This document shows positions 56,160 to 64,000 of a stretch of 64,000 bases of DNA, piece after piece. The notes below the pieces were generated by a model. It made no database searches and had not been told where the DNA came from. It was given only the letters and a program-made list of their open reading frames with translations. The stretch's first letter is position 1. Every line of letters starts with the position of its first letter. Where the stretch lies: positions 20,569,412 through 20,633,411 of the forward strand of contig CM029663.1 in assembly GCA_017311315.1 (NCBI GenBank), in the 5' to 3' direction. Position numbers and translations under genes: made by a program. The DNA is from Dendrocalamus latiflorus. Its lineage: Eukaryota; Streptophyta; Magnoliopsida; Poales; Poaceae.

Positions 56160-58186
56160 CGTCGTCGTCGTCGTTGTAAAGCAGCAGATCGGGCCTCCAT
56201 CACTCGCGATCGTCCTCGTCGCAGTCCGTCGTACACCGTCGCGTCCTCCTCAGGCCGTCGCCGTCTCCCCTCCCAGGCCGGGTCGCCGCCGCCCCCGACT
56301 GCGCCGCTGCCGGCCGCCACCCGCTAGTGCTGCCCGACGGCCGACGTACCTCCTTGCGCGACCTCCGCACCACGGCGCTCGAGCAGCCTTCCCCGTGGCC
56401 TCCCTCCTGCGCCGCTCCTCCGCCGGGTCCCTGCTCGCCGACCACCGCCTGCAGCTCCTCCGCTTCGACGCCGACCGCCACCGGATCCGTCCAGATCCGG
56501 CCGGCCGCCGGCCCGCCCTCTCCGCCGGATCTGGGCGTCTCCGCCCTTCCCGGGCCGCCGCCGGATCCGCGCCTTCCGCCGCCTCCCATCGGATCTGGGC
56601 GCCTCCGCCCTTCTCGGGCGCACCGCCTCCTCCCGCCCTGCAGTCGGCAGCCGCCACCTGAGGAGATCCTCTGCCTGGGGCCGCCGCTTGGAGCCCGCCT
56701 CGCCCCTCCGCTTGCCGTCCACTGCCTGCCGGTTCTGCCCTCTCTGCCTCCTTCCCCAACGGAACCATCCGCCGCCGCCTCCCTGCTGCCTCCTTCCCCA
56801 ACGGAACCATCCGCCACCGAGGGGGCGCGGGCGTGGGAGGAGTCGGCGGAGGGAGGAGACCAGAGGGCGGAGCAGCCGATGGGGGGGGGGGGAATGCGAT
56901 GGGCTTGGGTTGGTTTGGGCAGTGGTCGGTTTGGGCAGCTGCCTAGAGATGAGTCCCCTTTTGACCAAGATGCAGGATTTTTGACCGCCTGGTGAATTGC
57001 ACATGGATGATTCCACTGCTGCTGTTGTATCTTTTTTTTCTCCCGATCACTGATCGGGGTTGAGTCGCCCACCGCCCGTCGACCTCGCACGTATCTACTC
57101 CGACATCGGCGTCGACTACACCGGCCTCTACCTCTTCGACTGTGCGGCCAGGCCGGGCACACGATGCCGAGGGGACGCCTTCGCGCGTCGTGTCTCGGTC
57201 ATCCCGTCTGCACGTCTTCATCGCCGGTTCGTCATCGCCACCACAGATCGGGATGCCTCCACCGACTTCTTCCATCGTCGTCCCGCCTCGCGCGTACTCG
57301 GTCTGATCAGCCGATTGTGCGCGATCCACCCGGCTCCCGTGACGTCCGTCGTCGAGTACTACGCACATCTTCTCCGAGCAACAGGGCTGCTGCTATGTCG
57401 CCTCCTCGGGCCGCAGCACCGCCGTGCGTGTGTCCCCTCGCCGTTGCATCTACATCGCCGTCCCCTGTGCATCGACGACTGTGCTGCGCAACCTCTTATG
57501 CGCCATCTGTCTGCACATGGTCTTCGTCATACTGATCGAGCCTTCATCGCCGACATCGAGCGCTACCGCCGCCGCCGTACCTTTCGTCAGGACTGCTCGC
57601 CTTCACGCCAGAGCGTCTGCCCGGACTGCTCGCCTTCGGGTAGTAGCGTCCACTCCCACACTGCTTCTTTTTCTTCCAGCACAACCACGCCTGGTTGGGG
57701 CCCTCTCCCTTGTACGTCCGGTACTGGCAACACCGGTGTGTGCTTTCGTCCCCGACGCGTTGCCGGGTCCGGCAAACCTGGCACACGCCTCGGCTCTAGC
57801 GGCTTGACTGCATCGACTTCGGCATCGACCCTCCCGTTCCCGTCTCGTCTGCCTCGATTGCATCGCCGTTTTTCGCCTACATCCTCGACGGCCCTGACTG
57901 CGTCGACCTCGGCATCGCCCCCCTTCCATGACGATTGCCTCGACGCGTCTCCGTCATCACCATGGCGCCTCTTTTGCGCCTGCGGCTTCATGCGCGACCG
58001 TCTCGACATCGGTAACCCGACCACGACTACGTCGACCACGGTCATCTCCAGCACGGCATCCTCGACCACGACTACTCCGCCCTCGCGCTCGGCTACCTCG
58101 ACATCGGCACAAAGGGCTACCGCCTTGCTTGAGCTACTTGTCGGTTCCTGCTCCAGTCACAGCATACGCGCCGCATCAACGGTTAT
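56160..58186 (+). other. C-rich non-coding interior of the retrotransposon
   Basis: No retroviral-type domain is found in any frame. Frames of 222 and 381 codons (plus) and 320 codons (minus) overlap and are rich in Arg, Pro, Ser and Ala. The stretch 56840-57060 (ATGGGCTTGGGTTGG onward) has a different texture and may be foreign sequence taken up by the element. Confidence 0.5.
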
Positions 58187-58271
58187 GACTGCGGGGGGAT
58201 GTTAGCTCTTCGGCTTCTTCTCCAGTCTCACCGTCTGCGACGCTCCCGTTGTGACTGCGGGGGGATGTTAG
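58187..58271 (+). repeat. Duplicated polypurine tract segment
   Basis: GACTGCGGGGGGATGTTAG occurs at 58187-58205 and again at 58253-58271. Only the second is followed by the full LTR. The preceding 45 bp are also similar, so a 66 bp unit that includes the first LTR bases was duplicated. Confidence 0.85.
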
Positions 58272-58412
58272 AGTATAATATATGGTAGGATATAGTCCAT
58301 GGGGATTACAATCCCTTGTACCATCTTGCCTCCCAAGTCTTGTACCTCTATATATACCGCCCGAGAGGCTCAATGCAATACATCCAATACCACCCAATTC
58401 CATCTTCCTTCA
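58266..58412 (+). repeat. Right LTR of the non-autonomous retrotransposon
   Basis: Pairs with 55884-56028. Followed directly by the TTAAG target duplication. Confidence 0.95.
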
Positions 58413-58639
58413 TTAAGTAGGTCTCAACGGTCCCGGATTATACATCTGGATATTGGGTTGTTGAGATGTTAATTCAGGTCTATCTAGTTTGTTCAGACCT
58501 CACAAGGACACATCATTGAATTTTTGATGGCGTGGGTTGCCAAAGAAAGCTACGATTTGTGCTTTCAGTGGCCACAAAACAGTTCAAATGTGCTGAAAAT
58601 TCTTGTCAGATAAGTCGCCCACTTCAGGCTCTGCTCAAT

Positions 58640-58800
58640 ATGACTTTTAGCCGTTGATTTCTTGTTTTTTATATTATAGTCTTTAAAAATGTACTATAAT
58701 AGTTATTAGCTTTTTCTGCATAATTAAATTTTTATAAATAAAAAATGTTATATCATTACGAACAATGTAAAGAAATAAGAGGGCAAAAAGCAAAAAAAAG
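58640..58800 (-). repeat. MITE family B copy, inverse orientation
   Basis: ATGTTATATCATTACGAACA then AATGTAAAGAAATAAGAGGG is the inverse of the family signature. Ends are unclear. Confidence 0.5.
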
Positions 58801-59283
58801 ATCACCTATCTGCTGTCTTCATGATTAATTCCAACAAATAAAAAACTGCATCCTTCGCTGAGAAGTTTGAGCAAGCGCATGTCAAGAGTAAGACAAATGT
58901 GATGTTGCAGTAAAGTTACATTTACACTACAGACTACTACCTTTTGTTGCCTAACTTAGTTGATTATGTGAAAAGAAATGAACAGGTTGGGTTCCAACTT
59001 TCCAACTGTCGTGTAGTTAAAAGAACGGCATCATAAATTTATCATATTATGATAGAATTCTTCTTCTTCTTTTTTGTACAATCAGCCAAAAACTCAGACC
59101 TGGCTCATCTGCAATCAAGTTTCTCATCATCTTTTGGTCTAAGAAAATTGAAACTTGAAAAGTCACACGTCGGTGTGTCAGGTACGTTCAGCTTGCAGGG
59201 TTTTTTTTTGTCTGTTCTTAGTTAACGAGGGCAGGTCCAATTTTGTGCTGATGCCTGAATAGATGCATTCAAACCCTTATTGC
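58801..59283. other. Intergenic, no gene
   Basis: AT-rich, nothing recognised. Confidence 0.4.
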
Positions 59284-61852
59284 TGAAGGACGATAGCGAG
59301 GACTAAAGGAGATGAATAAGAACTAATCTGATTAAAAGTTTTTTGAAGTTTTCAAAAAAAGAAAGTAAAGATCTTCACTTTAATAACTATAATAACTATA
59401 AGAAACTATGAAGATCAGAAATCAATCACTCACAACAAAAGATAAAAAAACCGAGCTAAACAGACCAAATCTTACACAAACAGTTTGACCGCAATGCAAT
59501 AGGTGGTCTGATCACTCAGGGGCGGTCAGACCTCTCCTTTCAAGACAGAACAGATTTTTAGCACTATTCAAATCCAAAAATGATGAAACTTTTGATCCAC
59601 AACTCCTAATGACTTGAAACTTGAATCAAAACTAGATCATGACCTTAAAAACCCATCTCAACTAAAGATCTTGAAAGAACTTTAGAAAGTTGGGCTCTAT
59701 TAGCTTTTGAAGCTCTACTACACTAAAATTGGGCTAAAACCATAAATTAAGTCAACTCTCAGACCATGTCTTCAAATCACTTGAAATTTGGTATAACATA
59801 TTCTTTATGATGCTAGAAATCTATTCCAATCAATGATCAAGAAAATTATTACGAAAGTTCTGAATTTTTTTGTTTGAAGGAAGCTTGCATCAAAACTAGG
59901 TAAAAGAAGGAAATCTCGATCTGCTCTTACTTGTGAGTTCTTGATGATCTAGTCCTTAGATGTGTTCTCATATGCCATAGAAGCTAGATCATAACACGAA
60001 CTTGACCCAAATACCCCTATGATCAAAACCCTAGAATTACCATATCTTGAGCTAAAATCAGGCAAACACAAGAACTTGCAAATAACAAGTGCCTAAATAG
60101 ATGGGATATAGACTCGAAGAAACAATTTTATCACTTACATGTCTCTGCACAAATCATCAAGAGGGCAAGGAGAATCACTAGAAAGCAGCCAAATCAAGAT
60201 TTCATCACTTAAGCAAAGAGAGAAAGACTTGGATGGATTTTGATCTCTGTTGATACTTGGCGAGGAATGATTACAGCCACTCAATATCCGTGCACAAGGC
60301 CTAAGGGTGACAAAAAGCTCAACCACAGGACTCTCTCACATCTCTCACAAAGTTCTCTTTAAGAATCCTAACTTCTCTCTAGGTTAGGTATGAACTCTCT
60401 CCAAAACCTTAACCCTAGTCACTTCTTTTCCTCCTTATATATGGAGGCTCACAAGAGAAACTCTAACCAAGATGCCTAGTTGGTTTTATCTACTTATATA
60501 GACTAACCCAATAACCCAATATCACTCGGGTTTACCATTACACAAGCACGCTTTTCAAAGTGCACACGCCCATTAACCCGTTAGTAAATCAACACTTGAT
60601 TCACTTAGCATTTTCAGGACATCTATGACCTAAACCATTTGGGCTACTACCACAGTATTGCAATTCACCATTTTTTCGGTATTAGGCAATTTACCAAAAT
60701 ACCCTTCTACCGCTTTACATAAAGCTTTGCGTTTTCTTTGCCTTGAATCAACAATATGCTTCATCTTTAAGTCCATATGGTTCCAATGACTTGTCGCCAA
60801 ACCTCTCATACATCTGGATCCTATAGAACCATCCTTGCTTGCAAACGGATCCAAGTCACTTGGTGCTCCACATGCCTTTCCTCGCATCACGATGGCACCC
60901 GACTTCCCTGATCATTCTGGACCTCAGCTCCTCCCTGAGCTTAGTCTTGATCCACATCATTGCTTGTCATGTCCAACACCGGTAGCTCCCTCTGCAGTTC
61001 CTCGTCATCCCAGCTTGTAACCACTCAGTTAGCCTTGGTCATCTTCCGGCAGCTCCCTGATCGTCTAGATATCAGTTCCTTCTTAGCGTAGTCCCGATCC
61101 CTTGACCGCTTTGGACCTAAACTCTTCTAGCTTAGTCTCGGTCTCATCCACCTCACAATGACGTAACTCTGGAGTCCTACAACCAACAACAACAAGTAAA
61201 CAATCACATAGCACATCATAATACACAAAGTCATCAAGTGACACAATTAGTCCATATAATACACCATGCAAAATGTATGCACCCAGACCATTGATCCTAA
61301 TTCTAGGACCAAACTTTAAACCACTGTGCATACACCCGTCACATAACACCAGAGACTGATATGATTACATCCACTATGCCGATCAAACCACCTTTCCCAC
61401 ACCGGTCAGACCATCGGCCTTTGGCCCATATGACCACCCCTGCTCACCTCGGAAACAGGGGAGCGGTCTGACCGTGACATCCTTGTCGGTCAGACCGCCA
61501 GGACCTGGCGAGTATGACCGCCAGCCCAAGGCTGGTCATAGCTGGAAAATAGCTACCGCCGAAAATTAGCTACTGTTGGCTATTTCCCAGTCGCACCACA
61601 ACCCTGGTATGACCACCACCATAGTCGGTCATGCTGGCGGCTAACCACCAGTCAGACCATAGGCCCTCGGCTGGACAGACCACGGCTCCCATGCTGGTCT
61701 GACCGCGTCCGCAATGCTGATCAGATTGCCAACAGAAGAAAGCGGCTGAAAAATTGCAAACTCTCAAAAACCAAATCCAAACTCTATAAACTCTCTTAAT
61801 CAAAAGTCAATTACTCATCATAACTATGGGGTGACATACACATGGTCTCACA
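59284..61852 (-). mobile_element. LTR retrotransposon LTR, minus orientation, relative of 51487-53390
   Basis: Starts TGAAGGACGATAGCGAGGAC and GATGAATAAG, aligning with the start at 51487. It ends with the shared GTCAATTACTCATCATA and ACACATGGTCTCACA. A minus TATATAAGG lies at 60434-60442, and GCGGTC(A/T)GACC motifs recur in both orientations (59520-59550, 61450-61710). No coding domain or primer-binding site is seen, so it is a solo LTR or fragment. No target duplication is evident. Confidence 0.58.
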
Positions 61853-61942
61853 ATCACCTTATTCGAAGTTTAAACCAAGTCCACAGTTTGTCCTATTAGC
61901 CAGACAGAGCAATGTGATTTCCTTGGAGCAAGGTGAACCTTT

Positions 61943-62219
61943 AGGCCTGGGCAACATGATACTGTGATAGATGTAGATGGAAGAAATGGAGTTTCAACTA
62001 ACCCCATTGCATTAGAAATTCATGGAAATGTTTGTCACCTAAATCACATGGCAGATGAACCACAACAACAGAGTAATCAGTCACTCAGTTCAGAGAACAG
62101 AAGCAGAAAGCGATCATACAGTACAGGAAGAAAGGCTGAAGTCACCAGGATGCAACAATCACTTTTGGCTGATACTAACGACAAGTTTATGGAACCTTGT
62201 TTACGATTCAGGCCATGTT
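61943..62219 (+). other. Exon-like coding fragment, origin unknown
   Basis: An AG at 61941-61942 could be a splice acceptor. The frame from there is open to TGA at 62217-62219, giving about 91 codons with no low complexity. It includes VIDVDGRNGVSTNPIALEIH, NVCHLNHMADEP and SENRSRKRSYSTGRKAEV. The composition (Asn/Ser/Gln with a basic patch) looks like a real protein C-terminus rather than a chance frame. I do not recognise the family. Repeats lie on both sides, so it may be the last exon of a gene interrupted by insertions or a captured piece. Confidence 0.4.
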
Positions 62220-62299
62220 GAGCTCATGTTTGTTTGTTGGACATGAGAAGTAGCACATATATTCTCTAATTAAAAGCTAGTGAAAAGTCACAAGTCTCC

Positions 62300-63550
62300 G
62301 TAGCGTAGTATCTTAGAGTTTAATTGTTCCTGTACGATCGAACACCACAATTTGAGAAGGGTGAATGATTGCCATCACTTTTTGGAATCTCTTAGTTCTC
62401 GGAGAACATTTTGACCGCTCAATGCTCAACTGCTCGATCGATCGTTAAACTTTGATCTTCGACGGTTTGTACGTACTCGAAATCTTCAACACCTGAAGCA
62501 GAACCTCTCGATCACTTATGCCTTCGAGAAACCAACGTCTTCAAATACTCATTTTTCTTTTGTTTCCCTAGCAGCGATTCGACACCTTTGCACGCCGTCG
62601 TAAGCTTCAATCCAACTACAATCACCAGCAACTTTTCAAGCAGATTAAGAACTAGATTGATTTAAGATGATGTTTATTACTGAATTTTTGTGAATTTACA
62701 AATTGCCCTCACAAGCACCCCTAAAAGCCTAGTCAAAACTAGAACCTCCTCAATCTACTCCGCAAAAAAACCTCGTGTTAACCCTTAGCCTCTACCTGCT
62801 TTGATAGGCTAACACCCTAAACCGTGTCCTCATCAAACAAGGACACCAAACTCTATCTTTTCTGAAAATTATGAGATTCGAAACCTTTCCAAACATGGGA
62901 TTTCCATAATCTCTAAACCTTTCTAGTTATGGACTACTTCCATAGCTCTTTCAACTCAGCACATGTCGAAACCTCCAGGACCGCACCTCCTATAGCTTCT
63001 CCACGCATCATCCACCTTTGATTTCCACGTGCTCCAGTATGAGCCCGACCACCTCATGACATCCTCGACTGCCTAGACCTCAGATTTTCCCCTCCTAGTT
63101 CTGAATCTCCTCATTACTGACCATGGCCGTCTCGACACCCAACCTACACATGCAAAGACTAAATAACATTTCCCCGGTACAATTTCTCTCCAACTTGACC
63201 AACATCAGTCTACACACGCATATCACAAACTCACCCATCAATAACTACGAATCAGATCCTCCATGATCTCGATTTCCACGCTCTCCAGAAATGAACTTCA
63301 GACCACTCAGAAAAGCCAATCAGACCGCCAAGCCCAGGCGGTCAAACCGCTAGCCCAATAGATATGAGTACTCGAGGTACTCAAAGATCACAAATATTGA
63401 AGAATTCGAAGCCTACAAGTACCGACTGTGAAGCCTACATCAACCGATCGCAAAGCCTATGACTACCGATCGTGAGGTCTATGATAACTAATCATGAAGC
63501 CTCCCTTGGGATGATTGTAGGAAGCAATTTTCTGATGAACCGAGGTTCAC
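62300..63550 (-). repeat. LTR-like sequence with GGCGGTCAAACCG motifs
   Basis: Texture and motifs (AATCAGACCGCC, GGCGGTCAAACCGC at 63318-63352; repeated ACCGATCG(C/T)(A/G)A near the end) resemble the 59284-61852 LTR family. Boundaries and pairing are unresolved, and no coding domain is present. Confidence 0.4.
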
Positions 63551-63865
63551 AAGCAAGAAGTGAAAATTATTTTGCATAATGAATTCTAATTCGTATTTGT
63601 TATGACATTCGATTCGTATTCGAGAATGTTCGAATTTGTATTCATATTTATTTTAAAAACATGAATTTGCTTCATATTTGTTTTTAAAATATAGATTCTT
63701 ATTTATATTTTAGACTATTCGATTCATATTCGATCCGTTTTGATCTCTAGTTGCTACAATATACTAGCTTCCACGCTAGTAGTATTGAACTCAGCAGCAC
63801 AACCAGCAGCCTAGCATGTGATGCAGAGGACTAGCACCAGTGGCAGCATTTGATGAGTAGAGGTT
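63551..63865. other. Intergenic, simple AT-rich
   Basis: Repeated ATTCGTATTCG/GATTCATATTCGA-like words from 63590 to 63740, otherwise nothing. Confidence 0.45.
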
Positions 63866-64000
63866 CTGCTTCTAACTTTTTAGTTTTTTTAATTTTTTTA
63901 TTATTCATTTGTATTGTTCGTGATGATATAACTTTTTATTTTTTTTAAATTTAATTATACTAAAAAAACAGCAGTTACAGTACAATTTTAATCACTACAG
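63866..64000 (+). repeat. MITE family B copy, cut by the window end
   Basis: TTATTATTCATTTGTATTG then TTCGTGATGATATAAC and CAGTTACAGTACAATTTTAA follow the family order. The right end is outside the window. Confidence 0.6.

Larger units (their letters stand above)
55884..58412 (+). mobile_element. Complete non-autonomous LTR retrotransposon (2.5 kb)
   Basis: LTRs of 145 and 147 bp (55884-56028, 58266-58412) start TGTTAGAGTATAATATATGG and end ATCTTCCTTCA. Perfect 5 bp target duplications TTAAG flank it (55879-55883, 58413-58417). TGGTATCAGACG directly after the left LTR is a primer-binding site for initiator tRNA-Met, and a GCGGGGGGA polypurine tract precedes the right LTR. The 2.2 kb interior has no gag, protease, integrase or reverse transcriptase. 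It is C-rich, with overlapping long frames in several phases and a run of 12 G at 56881-56892. The LTRs differ by only a few bases, so insertion is fairly recent. Copia affiliation is suggested by the short LTR but not shown. Confidence 0.95.

Noticed and set aside
56200..58205. Frames of 320 (minus), 222 and 381 (plus) codons in the retrotransposon
   Set aside because: Overlapping and Arg/Pro/Ser-rich, with no gag or pol motif. Best explained by composition of the element interior.

Overview
This window reads as nuclear DNA of a grass (Poaceae). The one clear host gene is an intronless RAV-type AP2/B3 transcription factor whose sequence closely matches, from memory, the rice protein Os01g0693400. 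Almost everything else is transposable elements and relics of grass type: CACTA, Mutator-like, PIF/Harbinger, LTR elements and many MITEs. The species cannot be fixed from the sequence alone.

Layout. 1-1075: organelle-like DNA with a 36-codon piece of mitochondrial nad5. 1085-1500: broken Copia gag. 5139-5997: a cytochrome P450 relic between TIR-like ends. 4.1-8.6 kb: several MITEs. 8741-13950: a 5.2 kb Mutator-like element with about 570-600 bp terminal inverted repeats, an 11 bp target duplication and a decayed plant-mobile-domain (PMD) gene. 14.55-15.2 kb: two copies of one MITE in inverted orientation. 15810-27710: an 11.9 kb CACTA element with perfect 16 bp ends and an AGT target duplication. 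It carries a TNP2-type transposase with three in-frame stops and a multi-exon gene ending in a Ulp1-type cysteine protease domain. A second CACTA of another family (25094-27300) is nested inside it. 30269-31425: a short derivative of the large CACTA family. 34.8-36.4 kb: a 370 bp direct repeat around LTR-like DNA. 37289-40205: a solo LTR. 43655-44788: the RAV gene, with MITEs just upstream. 49709-49957: a fold-back Mutator-type MITE with a perfect 9 bp target duplication. 50.9-51.15 kb: a PIF/Harbinger transposase remnant. 51487-53390 and 59284-61852: two related minus-strand LTRs. 55884-58412: a complete non-autonomous LTR retrotransposon with TTAAG target duplications. 61.9-62.2 kb: an exon-like fragment of unknown origin. 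The window ends inside another MITE.

How the parts relate. The large CACTA could in principle mobilise the small derivative 2.5 kb away, since they share the subterminal core ATCACAGACGG, but its transposase frame is broken. Its Ulp1-domain exons keep splice sites and reading phase, so the two genes have decayed unequally. The most interesting points are the Ulp1-bearing CACTA, the Mutator element whose end hairpins covary, the stops at CG/CHG-compatible sites, the nested insertion that ends an open frame, and MITEs stacked up to the RAV core promoter.
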